Below are positions 1 through 8,386 of a DNA stretch of 64,000 bases, piece after piece. A program made the translations under genes and the position numbers. This stretch comes from Chitinophagaceae bacterium. GTDB taxonomy: Bacteria > Bacteroidota > Bacteroidia > Chitinophagales > Chitinophagaceae. How positions within the stretch are numbered: the stretch's first letter is position 1; each line of letters starts with the position of its first letter. The stretch is from contig JAHBTL010000031.1 of the NCBI GenBank assembly GCA_019638615.1, positions 1 to 64,000 on the forward strand, read 5' to 3'. Under the pieces are notes generated by a model, which was given only the letters and a program-made list of their open reading frames with translations, was not told the DNA's origin and ran no database searches.

Positions 1-597
1 CATATAAATTCTATTCTAGAAGCAAGTCCGACACGGCCGACTTCTCCGCAAATGATCGAATTGCTTACCGGCAACTACGAACTTCATGGCAATTATACCC
101 AACTACTCAACCCTAGTCAAATTGAATTCATCAATCCCGAAAACAGGCTCTTTGTGCTAAATCAATTTTATGGTGGTGTCTATCAAGCTTATATCGCTAA
201 ATGGGAGTGTATCGCACCTGCATCAATTGACAAAAAAGCGAAGGAAATCAATAAAATGTTAAGTAAGGCATTAAACCAGATCCCTGAAGAGGGAGATGGT
301 ATTATACACATCGGGTATGAAACTGTGACTGGCCCCCTTGTTGAATTTAGGCGGCAAGAAAAAATCAACCAGGTTATTCAGCGTTTTAATTTCGGTTCTA
401 AAAATATCAAAGCTGTCTTTTTTAATGCTTTCCAGCTACGGCCCAAAATAGACGGTTCGGATTGGGCAGAAACAATATTATTTTTTGAAAGGGAAAAAGA
501 TTCGTCATTACCTAAAAATCTTTTGCTAGCCCCTGACAGTACAGAAATTAGAGATGACACCCACTGGGCGGAAGATTTGATTAATCGGCATATTTGA
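1..597 (+). CDS. Hypothetical protein, 5' end probably outside the window
   Basis: I do not recognise this protein. The first ATG is at 52 (181 aa), but the frame stays open back to base 1 and the 17 upstream codons read like normal protein (ending in ...SPTRPTSPQ), so the gene probably begins before the window. It is soluble, mixed alpha/beta by composition, with no signal peptide, membrane helix or known catalytic motif. A central stretch (around residues 70-100 from the ATG) is hydrophilic and rich in Glu and Lys, and the C terminus is acidic. It stands alone: the next features are intergenic sequence and a minus-strand mobile-element remnant. It could be cargo of that element, but this rests on position only. 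Confidence 0.6.
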   Translation, partial: HINSILEASPTRPTSPQMIELLTGNYELHGNYTQLLNPSQIEFINPENRLFVLNQFYGGVYQAYIAKWECIAPASIDKKAKEINKMLSKALNQIPEEGDGIIHIGYETVTGPLVEFRRQEKINQVIQRFNFGSKNIKAVFFNAFQLRPKIDGSDWAETILFFEREKDSSLPKNLLLAPDSTEIRDDTHWAEDLINRHI

Positions 598-749
598 ACA
601 AGAACGGGTGTAATTGAATAGCCATTGTTTTCCGATTACTTTCTAATCTATTAATCAATCATTTAGGCGAATTTTAGCGTATCCAGAAATGTAAGAAATC
701 TAACCAGGGGTTCGAGTGTGGCCCCGTCCGGTCCGCAAATTTCACCTAT
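598..749. other. Intergenic stretch with a tRNA-3'-end-like scrap
   Basis: No gene is visible. At about 702-735 the bases GGTTCGAGT and, further on, GGTCCGC followed by A resemble the T-loop and the 3' acceptor strand plus discriminator of a tRNA. The T-stem does not pair and no matching 5' half (acceptor strand GCGGACC) is seen, so this is at most a tRNA fragment of the kind left at an integration site. It lies next to an excisionase-type gene and a broken element gene, which is why it is recorded. Confidence 0.25.
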
Positions 750-782
750 AAGTCGCTGTAAAACAGCGACTTATTTATTTTT
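750..782 (+). terminator. Intrinsic terminator-like hairpin
   Basis: A perfect 9-bp stem (AAGTCGCTG, 750-758, with CAGCGACTT, 764-772) around a 5-nt loop is followed by ATTTATTTTT. The T-rich tail is on the plus strand. It would end transcription coming from the gene at 1-597 or from a lost tRNA. Confidence 0.65.
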
Positions 783-900
783 GGTCTCAATTCTGGTCTA
801 TAAACTTTTGCCATTCCCATCTACTTGATGCAACTTTTAACTTTAATGTAAAGAGGGTACATAAAGATAAAAATTAGGATTACTGCGTATTTACTAAAGC

Positions 901-930
901 AAAAATGCAGTACCGGTATTGATACTGCAT
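901..930 (-). terminator. Intrinsic terminator of the HTH gene
   Basis: Read on the minus strand, ATGCAGTA pairs perfectly with TACTGCAT (923-930 and 905-912 on the plus strand) around a 10-nt loop and is followed by TTTTGCTTT. It begins just past the stop codon of the minus-strand HTH gene at 938. Confidence 0.7.
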
Positions 931-937
931 CTTCTGT

Positions 938-1234
938 TTATTCGTTATTGTTAGCTCTTTTTTCCTGCAACAATTCCTGAATATCATTCCATAAAAAATA
1001 TACCCGTGACCGAACCTTTTTAGGCTTTAGTTTACCATGCTTGATCCAGTTGTAAATGGTGGGCGGTGTTATATTAAAAAGCTGGCAAACCTCATCCATT
1101 TTGTAAAGTGGCTTATATATCATACCAGCTATTTTGTACTCTGGCCCGACTTGCTTTGAAGCAAATTCTTCCACCAGTTCATTAGCTACTTTGAATAATA
1201 CCAATTGGTCTTGCCTACTGGCTATATAATACAC
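938..1234 (-). CDS. Excisionase-type helix-turn-helix protein (HTH_17 family)
   Basis: A small DNA-binding protein of 98 aa. The C-terminal half (about residues 42-90) has the winged-helix pattern of MerR/excisionase-like HTH_17 proteins: a recognition helix in TPPTIYNWIKHGKLKPKKV, then a short beta wing and WNDIQELLQ. The N-terminal 40 residues form a helix rich in charged residues. In Bacteroidota such proteins are common in conjugative and mobilisable elements, where they act as excision or regulatory factors. The chosen start is GTG at 1234; an ATG at codon 37 would leave only the HTH core. Its start overlaps the end of the degraded element gene upstream, and a good terminator follows it, so it looks like the surviving tail of an element operon. 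Confidence 0.7.
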   Translation of the reverse strand: MYYIASRQDQLVLFKVANELVEEFASKQVGPEYKIAGMIYKPLYKMDEVCQLFNITPPTIYNWIKHGKLKPKKVRSRVYFLWNDIQELLQEKRANNNE

Positions 1235-1590
1235 TGTTTAACACATACACCAAACTTCCCAATACGGGATTGTAAGAAGGGATATAACGGATATATCCCA
1301 ACTCGTTTAAATCCCGCATACATTTATGATAGGTTGCCATGCCGGATATTTTTGCCTGCCGCATCAGTTCCCTGCTGTATATAGATACCGGAATATTTTA
1401 TTAACTGGGCTACAGTATTGTGAGAAGACAGACAAAACAGAAATGTAGCCAGGCGGCTTGGCAATGCGCGCTTTCGTTATAAAACTTCTGTTAAAGATAT
1501 GTATGATCATGCCGATCGTAATCTTGATCATAACCAGATACGCCGACTCGCCGAATGCAACTTCATTAAACAACAGGAAAATCTGCTTAT
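1215..1590 (-). pseudogene. Frameshifted mobile-element gene remnant
   Basis: Translated pieces on the minus strand make sense only when the reading frame is changed at least twice: a segment with LLFNEVAFGES, a segment reading LPSRLATFLFCLSSHNTVAQ, then a last segment with SRELMRQAKISGMATYHKC and GYIRYIPSYNPVLGSLVYV up to a TAG at 1215-1217. From memory this resembles a small helical DNA-binding protein carried by Bacteroidetes conjugative transposons; I could not check this. The last segment overlaps the start of the HTH gene, as expected for a formerly coupled pair. The break points are indels, not missense changes, so the gene is dead. The exact 5' limit is uncertain. Confidence 0.45.
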
Positions 1591-1622
1591 TACATGTATT
1601 ATTAATATTGAATTAAACAATC

Positions 1623-4514
1623 CTAGTTTTTGCCAAGACTTTGATTGATAAGTTGTATTATCTCATGGTTACCATGTTGATGTTCTTGATGCTGATGATG
1701 GCTGTTTTCTTTCAACTGTGTAAGAATATCTTTTAATACCTTTTTAGCGTCTGGGGTGTTGATGACTGTGAGTCTTTGTACTGTGAATTTCAGTAAGTCC
1801 GGCATTTTTGTTTTTACGGCGATTGCCGCTGCCCGGTTCATATCCAAACTTACTAACGGTTCAAAAGCATACCACAGCATGAGCGGCTGATTGTGATCGG
1901 TACTATCTTCCCTATGTTGATATAATGCCTCTAACACTTCCCAGCGATTTGTTGGTGTTGTGCGTTGCATGGCGGCTGCTACATAAAGGCGCACCATGGC
2001 AGATGTGTCTGATTTTGCCAGCTCACTAAAAGCCTGGAGCACGCCGTCGGCTGGCGACTCGTTTTCTACCAGCAGTTGAATGCTCCAACTGCGCAGGTAT
2101 TCATTATCATTTTTTAATAATGCCAGTAGTTCATTTTCCGAAATACCTTTTGTTACATGCAGTGCCCAAAGTGCCCTAAGCTTCCTGGTGATGTCAGGAT
2201 TTTCATTTAGTATTTCTTTCAATTCTGTATACACTGCAGCATTGCCACCGCGTTGTTGCAATTGTAAACGAGCCTGCCGAACGTACCAGTCATTAGGATG
2301 AAGCTGGTAATTCACCAGTTCCAGGTCGGTGGCTTTGGAAAGATCTACCTGTACCCATTTTTCATCCTGGTGTTTAATGGTAAAGATCCTGCCCATTGTT
2401 TTATCGTGCACATCCGGGTTAGGGCTATGGCATTGATTTTTGTCGTACCAGTCAATCACATATACGGAACCGGTAGGACCATACCGGAAGTTCAGCCATT
2501 GCGACCAGGAATCGTTGGTGAGTAAAAAGTCTTTTCCGTGCGTTCCGCTATAACCTGATCCTTTGCGTACCAGGTGATCGATGTTTACCCGGCTGCCATG
2601 AATATTGTTCATAAAAATATCATTGCGGTATTGCGCCGGCCAACTATCGCCACCGAGGTAGATCATAGCACCTACATGGGCATGTCCACCACCCTTACTA
2701 TCTGACCTGAAATTACCCGCATGCGGTCCCCGGTTGCCAATCCAATGCACATGATCGGCAATGGTCTTGATGTCGCTGTACGTGTGTGGCATGATGTGTT
2801 TACCTGCCTGGCGGATATATCTGGCCCCTTGTATGACATGGTAGAGATGCGGAACCACACAAGTCGTGATGAAGGCATGTCCATAGTCGTTGAAATCAAT
2901 ACCCCAGGGGTTGCTGGTTCCTTCTGCAAACAACTCAAATTTTTTGGTTACAGGGTGTACGCGCCATACGCCTGCATCCAGGCTTATTCTTTGGGAGTCT
3001 GGTGTGCCGGGCCTGCCCACTAATGATTTGGTAAATACACCTTCTGTGCCGTACAACCAGCCGTCCGGTCCCCAATGCAAACTGTTTAAAGTCTCATGAG
3101 TATCCCGGTAGCCCCAGCCGTCAAGCACCACTTCAGCGGGTCCGGCTGGGCGGTCTGTTTTTTCATCAATGGGAATGAATAAAAGATAAGGTGCTGCACC
3201 TACCCATACGCCGCCCAGTCCTACTTCTATGCCACTCACAAGGTTCAATGTATCAATAAAAACTTTCTTGCTGTCCAGTGTACCATCACCGTTAGTATCC
3301 TCAAAAATATAGATGCGGTCAGTACCCTTACCTTCGGGTGCCCGTACAGGATAGGTATGCGATTCCACAACCCATAACCTACCCCTGCTATCCATTGTAA
3401 AAGCAATGGGTTTAATAATGTCTGGTTCTGCTGCTGCCAGTTGAATGCTGAAGCCTTGCGGCAATTCCATGGCTGCTGCAGCTTTTTCGCCGGAGAGTCC
3501 TGCATACTTTGTGATATCCAATGGCGGCATCACAATGATATCATCTGGTTTTAATTCATTAGAAAATACCGGCCGTTTGGCATATAACCTGAAGTCGTCA
3601 AAATTAAGATGGGCAGATTTGTCTTTACCAATATACGAGATGGGTGAGATACCTGTTTCTTTATCAATCAACCGGATGTAGATGTTCTTGTTGAGCAGCT
3701 TTCTAAGATCCGCTACTACCGGGCGAAGTACCGATTTCCCGGTTCCTGTAATCTGGAAAAAAGCGCTGTCGTTCTCCGCATTTACCAGCTCCACCCTGGT
3801 CTCCTGCATGGCACCGCCAGACACTTTGAATGCGGCGAATGGCTGGTTAACTTTGAATGGTGCTGAAGTGAGCGTGCCGGTTTTTTCATGTTCCGTTTGA
3901 CCGCCACTGCTGATAAAAAATTTACCCTCTTGTTGAATATTCACATCTTTTTCATGCTTGGGTGAAGGAGTTTGTCCAATCAATCCATTTTGAAAAGCCG
4001 TACCTTCCGCTGTCCAATCTCTGAGTGTGCCTGATTCAAAGTTCAGGTTCAGTGGCTTACCGTTACTGAGCGGCAAGGAGCCTTTAACGGTATTAACAGT
4101 TGTTTCCAGGCTTTCTGTTACCACTATTTTACCCACCATACCGGCAGCCCGATGCCCGGGGACACTGCAGAAATAAATATCGTTTTGATTGGCAGTGAAG
4201 GTCACGTAAGTGGTAGCGCCTTTTTCTACCAGCACTTTACTCTTAATTTTTAGTTTTTCCAGGCAGAGATCGTGCGTCATCGGTTCTCCATTTACGATGT
4301 TAATGCGTACGCGATCTCCTTTTTTCACTTTTAATACCGGGTTGCGTGTGCCGTCCTTGGTCATATACCCGAGCATGGTCGCTTCCAATGTAAATTCACG
4401 GTTCACTTTAAGTGCAGGTTTGGGTGCAGGTTGCTGCTGTGCTGCTGCGCTACTACTGTTTGTAAAAACCAATAGTATTATACTTACCAATACGTAAAGA
4501 AATTTTTTTGTCAT
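1623..4514 (-). CDS. Cupredoxin / PVC-type dehydrogenase / HEAT-repeat protein
   Basis: A large exported protein (963 aa, signal peptide about residues 1-25, cleavage near AAAQ). Residues about 35-135 form a plastocyanin-like cupredoxin with an intact type 1 copper set: His81, Cys116, His121 and Met126 (motifs PMTHD and YFCSVPGHRAAGM). Residues about 145-315 look like a beta-sandwich. Residues about 345-740 match the 'PVC-type membrane-bound dehydrogenase' propeller, a relative of PQQ sugar dehydrogenases (motifs LPQGFSIQLAAAEPD, DSRGRLWVVE, FEDTNGDGTLDS, WGIDFNDYGH). The rest is HEAT-like helical repeats. Many family members end in a CxxCH cytochrome domain. None is seen here, so the cupredoxin may serve as the electron exit. 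It is the last gene of the polysaccharide operon; its substrate is unknown, an oxidised sugar being likely. Confidence 0.8.
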   Translation of the reverse strand: MTKKFLYVLVSIILLVFTNSSSAAAQQQPAPKPALKVNREFTLEATMLGYMTKDGTRNPVLKVKKGDRVRINIVNGEPMTHDLCLEKLKIKSKVLVEKGATTYVTFTANQNDIYFCSVPGHRAAGMVGKIVVTESLETTVNTVKGSLPLSNGKPLNLNFESGTLRDWTAEGTAFQNGLIGQTPSPKHEKDVNIQQEGKFFISSGGQTEHEKTGTLTSAPFKVNQPFAAFKVSGGAMQETRVELVNAENDSAFFQITGTGKSVLRPVVADLRKLLNKNIYIRLIDKETGISPISYIGKDKSAHLNFDDFRLYAKRPVFSNELKPDDIIVMPPLDITKYAGLSGEKAAAAMELPQGFSIQLAAAEPDIIKPIAFTMDSRGRLWVVESHTYPVRAPEGKGTDRIYIFEDTNGDGTLDSKKVFIDTLNLVSGIEVGLGGVWVGAAPYLLFIPIDEKTDRPAGPAEVVLDGWGYRDTHETLNSLHWGPDGWLYGTEGVFTKSLVGRPGTPDSQRISLDAGVWRVHPVTKKFELFAEGTSNPWGIDFNDYGHAFITTCVVPHLYHVIQGARYIRQAGKHIMPHTYSDIKTIADHVHWIGNRGPHAGNFRSDSKGGGHAHVGAMIYLGGDSWPAQYRNDIFMNNIHGSRVNIDHLVRKGSGYSGTHGKDFLLTNDSWSQWLNFRYGPTGSVYVIDWYDKNQCHSPNPDVHDKTMGRIFTIKHQDEKWVQVDLSKATDLELVNYQLHPNDWYVRQARLQLQQRGGNAAVYTELKEILNENPDITRKLRALWALHVTKGISENELLALLKNDNEYLRSWSIQLLVENESPADGVLQAFSELAKSDTSAMVRLYVAAAMQRTTPTNRWEVLEALYQHREDSTDHNQPLMLWYAFEPLVSLDMNRAAAIAVKTKMPDLLKFTVQRLTVINTPDAKKVLKDILTQLKENSHHQHQEHQHGNHEIIQLINQSLGKN

Positions 4515-4560
4515 ATCGTTTCAGATGATTTAAATATTTGTTGGATAATGATGCTCTGTT

Positions 4561-5214
4561 TCAATTGGAGGATGGTAACGGGGTAAGCATAATGTTCTTG
4601 AGTGTGATCTCCGCTTTACCTCCGCCATGAATCTGGAAGGCAATCTTACCTGATTGAGGAATGGTTGGATCCGGTTCAATATAGTCCACTGTTTTTTCTC
4701 CATTCAGCCAAATGCGGATATGCCCATTAATGCAGACTACTTCGTAGTCGTTCCACTCGTTTGGATGCAATACTTTTTTGATGAGCATGGTATCTGCGTG
4801 CGCAATCACTTTCTTCCGCCTCGATTCATCATAAAGGCAACCCCAGAAGTAATCGCCGAGATCTGCCTGGTAACCGATCATCTCATACGACGGATCTTTA
4901 ATGCGCTGACTGTGAAACTGTACACCTGAGTTGATGAAGCCATCTGTGCCGGTGAGTTTAAAACGTAAGCGCAACCGGAAATTGTCATAGCTTTCAGTGG
5001 TACTGATGAATTCATTGTGTGGAATGGTTTGGCTGAGGTTGCCACCAATGAGGTTGCCGTTCTCAATTCTCCATGTAGTAATGGTATCTCCTTCCAGTCC
5101 TTTAAAGGTTTTACCATCGAAGAGCTGAATAGATTTTTGAGCAAAGAGATTTGCTGTACTGAGTAGGAAAAGTGTGAATCCTATCTTTTTAATCATATTT
5201 ATCTTCTTGTACAT
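4561..5214 (-). CDS. DUF1080 protein, 3-keto-glycoside hydrolase-like
   Basis: An exported protein of 217 aa with a concanavalin-like beta-sandwich fold typical of DUF1080, starting at IQLFDGKTFKGLEG and ending at IAFQIHGGGKAEITLKNIML. The core motif block (NSGVQFHSQRI, YEMIGYQADLGD, NEWNDYEVVC, IRIWLNGEKTVDY) is complete. Characterised DUF1080 proteins cleave glycosides whose sugar has been oxidised to the 3-keto form. The signal peptide fits either the first ATG (5214, five bases after the preceding stop) or the ATG at 5196 (MIKKIGFTLF...). Its place between a glycosidase-like lipoprotein and a dehydrogenase agrees with a role after sugar oxidation. Substrate specificity cannot be read from sequence. 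Confidence 0.85.
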   Translation of the reverse strand: MYKKINMIKKIGFTLFLLSTANLFAQKSIQLFDGKTFKGLEGDTITTWRIENGNLIGGNLSQTIPHNEFISTTESYDNFRLRLRFKLTGTDGFINSGVQFHSQRIKDPSYEMIGYQADLGDYFWGCLYDESRRKKVIAHADTMLIKKVLHPNEWNDYEVVCINGHIRIWLNGEKTVDYIEPDPTIPQSGKIAFQIHGGGKAEITLKNIMLTPLPSSN

Positions 5215-5219
5215 TCTGA

Positions 5220-6263
5220 TCAGTTTTTTGTTACAACATCAAACTTTAATTTCGCGATGCGCATCCCATCTAAACTGGTGTTGAGTGCTACGATATAATA
5301 TTGATCGCCATCTTTTATAATTTCAGGAGCTGCAACGTTGAGCTGACTCACCATGAACTCATCGTTGTTGTCACCAAAATTTAATAGATCAGACGAACTG
5401 TATTGTGTGTTGAGACTTTTTTCACCATACAACTGGTTCCTGAATAGCACATATTGTTTGCCTACTTTTACAACAAAGGGGCACTCTGCATCACCACCAT
5501 GCCAGTTGCTCTGCTTCATGGCGGAACCACCTCTTGATACCACAACGGGTTCACCCCAGTTCTTCAGGTTAGTGGAAGTTCTGCAGTAAATCGCGGTTTG
5601 GGGTTCTGCCGATTTGTTGTATTCTTTATTGTGTGCACTATAATAGCAGTAATAAGTATTGTCTTCTTTGATCACCATGGCATCTCTTGTATTATACAAT
5701 GGTCCTGTAAACAGGGTTGCATTGCCTTTTTCGTTGAGCACCCGTGTGAATGTTTTTCCGTCTTTGCTGGTTGCCAGGCAGATATTTCCCCAGTCGCCAT
5801 AAAACATATAGTAGGTGCCATTTTCTTTAAACACATACGGTGCCTGCAATCCACCTGCTGTTTCGCCTAGTGTAGTATCTGCCTGCATTGCAATACCCAT
5901 GGGTTGCCAGGCGGTATCTGATAGACTTTTGCCTTCCCAGCGGTGAAATAAACGAGTATTCCCACCGATATTGGTAAAACGAATGCAGGACCAGAGTTGC
6001 CAAGTTCCATCTTCCGCCTGCCACACAGCAAAATCAACAGGCTCTTGTTCCTTCCCTGTATATTGACCCAAGTCGGGTTGATGCGTGATGGTATGCCATT
6101 CACCATCGATAACAGGTTTGTATAGCTTTGTTTTTGATTGACAGCTCACCAGTGATGCCAGTATTACAAAGATTATTAGTGAGGTAAAACTTGTGAGTTT
6201 GAATGCTAAGATCTGCTCCCACTGATTCTTTACCACCGCGTATTTTGTTGTTTGCATCTTCAT
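5220..6263 (-). CDS. Five-bladed beta-propeller glycosidase-like lipoprotein (GH43/GH117 clan type)
   Basis: A 347-aa protein with a hydrophobic segment (about 24-40) ending in the lipobox LVSC (Cys41), so probably a surface or periplasmic lipoprotein. The rest has the repeating blades of GH43/GH62/GH32/GH117-type propellers: VDFAVWQAEDGTWQLWSCIR, LQAPYVFKENGTYYMFYGDW, NTRDAMVIKEDNTYYCYYSA, DAECPFVVKVGKQYVLFRNQ and AAPEIIKDGDQYYIVAL. Acidic residues at blade starts (D in VDFAV, R-D in NTRDAM, E in DAECP) are candidate active-site residues, but I cannot assign a family number or linkage. The N terminus before the hydrophobic part is unusually long (about 23 residues), so the true start may lie inside. 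It sits in the middle of the polysaccharide operon. Confidence 0.7.
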   Translation of the reverse strand: MKMQTTKYAVVKNQWEQILAFKLTSFTSLIIFVILASLVSCQSKTKLYKPVIDGEWHTITHQPDLGQYTGKEQEPVDFAVWQAEDGTWQLWSCIRFTNIGGNTRLFHRWEGKSLSDTAWQPMGIAMQADTTLGETAGGLQAPYVFKENGTYYMFYGDWGNICLATSKDGKTFTRVLNEKGNATLFTGPLYNTRDAMVIKEDNTYYCYYSAHNKEYNKSAEPQTAIYCRTSTNLKNWGEPVVVSRGGSAMKQSNWHGGDAECPFVVKVGKQYVLFRNQLYGEKSLNTQYSSSDLLNFGDNNDEFMVSQLNVAAPEIIKDGDQYYIVALNTSLDGMRIAKLKFDVVTKN

Positions 6264-6312
6264 TGCTTTAATGTTATTGCCTTGTTTTTTATGATCACCC
6301 TTGTTTCGTTGT

Positions 6313-8238
6313 TTATTTTTTCCGGTTTGTACTTCGAGTATTATGTACCGTTATGTTGATCCTGCCCCAGGTTGTTTTTCTTTCTATCGGGTCAAATGTT
6401 TTGGTTTCAAAACTTCCGTAAAAGTTGATGGTATGTCCATCAGGACAATCGGGAGAAATCTTTACTACGGAGCTCATGGTAAAACCGTCGGGCCAGATGG
6501 CTGGAATCATTTCATCTACCAGTTCTGTTTCGTCCTGGATAACCCATTTATCATCCGTGTATAATCTTACACGATGGGCACCGGTGTATACCATGATTTT
6601 TTCTCCGGCATCTGCTACTCCGTTTCCATTGCCGGTGCCGAAAGCGCGATCCCGCACTGTTCTTCTATCGTCAATTTGTATGCTATCCATCACAGGTGCA
6701 TCATATAAAACGGGTACAATCACTTTGTCATGATATCGTTGGTCATTATAGTCAATCGTTACTTTAATATTCAGGGAAGGAGGTTCAGCATGTTGCGGTA
6801 ATTTTTTTTGAACGAAAATTGAAAATACCGGAGAATGGATGATCCGCTGTCCGCACTTTACGTTTACTTCAATAGGATTGTTTAAAAAATGTACTGCGGT
6901 ATCCGTGCACGAAAGCCGAATCTTTAATTTTCCTGTTGGTAAGCCAGCATTGCCCCGGTTAAGTAACCTGACGGAAAGAGAACCTCTTTTGCCATTGTAT
7001 AATACAGGCGTATTGTTACTGGTGCTGTGGTCAAGTACAATAAACGAGGGCTGGTCATCTGCACTGTAAATACCGGTTTCTATTCCCGGTTGACTGTAGG
7101 AAAAGTAGAGCCGTCCATTTGCGTCAGCCTGTTGTTGGGCATCGCTGATCTGCCCTGTTCTTTTCGTATAGGTAACCACGTTATATTGCTTTCCGGGTGT
7201 GTATAGTGGCGCTGTTGTAACCTGCACCGCACCGGTATACAATGCAGTGCCACCGGGAAGCCATTTTAGTTGATGCAGACCAAACCCAGCGTTATCTACA
7301 TTGGTAAGTGTCGTATACCCGGGTTTATTCTTATTTGTTGTAACGGTGTAATCCCAAACGCTAAACTCCGGGTAAATGTCTGTATGTGTCCAACGCTGCG
7401 GAAGCTGCGGTCTGGTACTGAAAGCTGCTTTTACAAATTGTATCGCTGACTCCAATACTTTTACTTCTCCGGGTTTGTCTACCACATGCCCGCCATGGAA
7501 TTTCCAATAATCCAATGGTATTCCTTCACAAATAGCACCTTGCTGCACTTCATCGTTGAGGTAGTAGAGTATATCGGTATCGCCATTGTGCAGACGGATC
7601 TTTACATCCTGCAAATTGTTAAACATATAGCGAACGGGGTATAAAGTATGATTACCCGGACTGCCAATGAAAAATTCCGGACTGCCTGCCATGCTCACCG
7701 CTGCCGACACTTTATCGGGATATTTACCAGCCATAAAGAATGACATAAAGCCACCCATGCTAAAACCAATAATGCCGCGGTGCTGTCGTTCCTGCAAGGT
7801 GCGGTAAGTATCGTCTATATGATTGATCAATTCGAGGAAATAATCCTTCATTTGCACATCGTATTGCACATGCTCGTGATCACCGGTGTTATAAGGACGT
7901 GGCTCCGCAGTATCGATATTCCCGTCCCACATCACTATGATGAGCTGGTGCTTGTCCACCAGTGCTTTTATTTTTTCCGGTTCCGGTAAGGCAATGGAAT
8001 CTTTAAAGTATCGCTCACCCCAACCATGAAAAAAATAAATAACCGGGTATTTTTGGCGAGAGGTATCATATCCCTTGGGCAGGTATATCCGGTAATATTT
8101 ATCGTGGTTAAAAACTTTGCTGTAATGCGATGTATCTGTATGTGAGGCGCTATGTATCACCTGGCTTTTTACAGGTAAATATTGTCCCGCAAACAAGAGC
8201 AGGATATGAATAATTTTCTGAAGTTTTAATTTCCTCAT
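6313..8238 (-). CDS. Esterase D/CE1-like alpha/beta hydrolase with C-terminal beta domains
   Basis: An exported enzyme of 641 aa (signal peptide about 1-25, ending at VKSQ). Residues about 40-270 are an alpha/beta hydrolase of the esterase D/feruloyl-acetyl esterase type: YRIYLPKGYD, YPVIYFFHGWGE (oxyanion region), the nucleophile elbow GFSMGG (about 157-162), an acid in HNGDTD, and the catalytic His in HGGH (near 248). The remaining 370 residues are beta-rich, with repeated short strands and no helices, and look like several Ig-like or binding modules. A surface polysaccharide deacetylase or deferuloylase role is likely. It lies 49 bases upstream of the propeller gene in the same operon. The C-terminal region is not recognised. 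Confidence 0.75.
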   Translation of the reverse strand: MRKLKLQKIIHILLLFAGQYLPVKSQVIHSASHTDTSHYSKVFNHDKYYRIYLPKGYDTSRQKYPVIYFFHGWGERYFKDSIALPEPEKIKALVDKHQLIIVMWDGNIDTAEPRPYNTGDHEHVQYDVQMKDYFLELINHIDDTYRTLQERQHRGIIGFSMGGFMSFFMAGKYPDKVSAAVSMAGSPEFFIGSPGNHTLYPVRYMFNNLQDVKIRLHNGDTDILYYLNDEVQQGAICEGIPLDYWKFHGGHVVDKPGEVKVLESAIQFVKAAFSTRPQLPQRWTHTDIYPEFSVWDYTVTTNKNKPGYTTLTNVDNAGFGLHQLKWLPGGTALYTGAVQVTTAPLYTPGKQYNVVTYTKRTGQISDAQQQADANGRLYFSYSQPGIETGIYSADDQPSFIVLDHSTSNNTPVLYNGKRGSLSVRLLNRGNAGLPTGKLKIRLSCTDTAVHFLNNPIEVNVKCGQRIIHSPVFSIFVQKKLPQHAEPPSLNIKVTIDYNDQRYHDKVIVPVLYDAPVMDSIQIDDRRTVRDRAFGTGNGNGVADAGEKIMVYTGAHRVRLYTDDKWVIQDETELVDEMIPAIWPDGFTMSSVVKISPDCPDGHTINFYGSFETKTFDPIERKTTWGRINITVHNTRSTNRKK

Positions 8239-8386
8239 GTTACTATTGATTGATGTAGAAGAAATTGTTCTTTACAGTGTTAATCATTGTTTCTTCTTTT
8301 GAATATTCTGTGCGATACTGACGCTAATGCCATGGCTGTTTTATATTTTGATTGTCTTGTTGTAGCTAAGAGGGTTAGTCATTACT

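Noticed and set aside
702-735. tRNA gene
   Set aside because: Only T-loop-like and acceptor-like words are seen; the T-stem does not pair and there is no D-arm, anticodon arm or 5' acceptor strand upstream.
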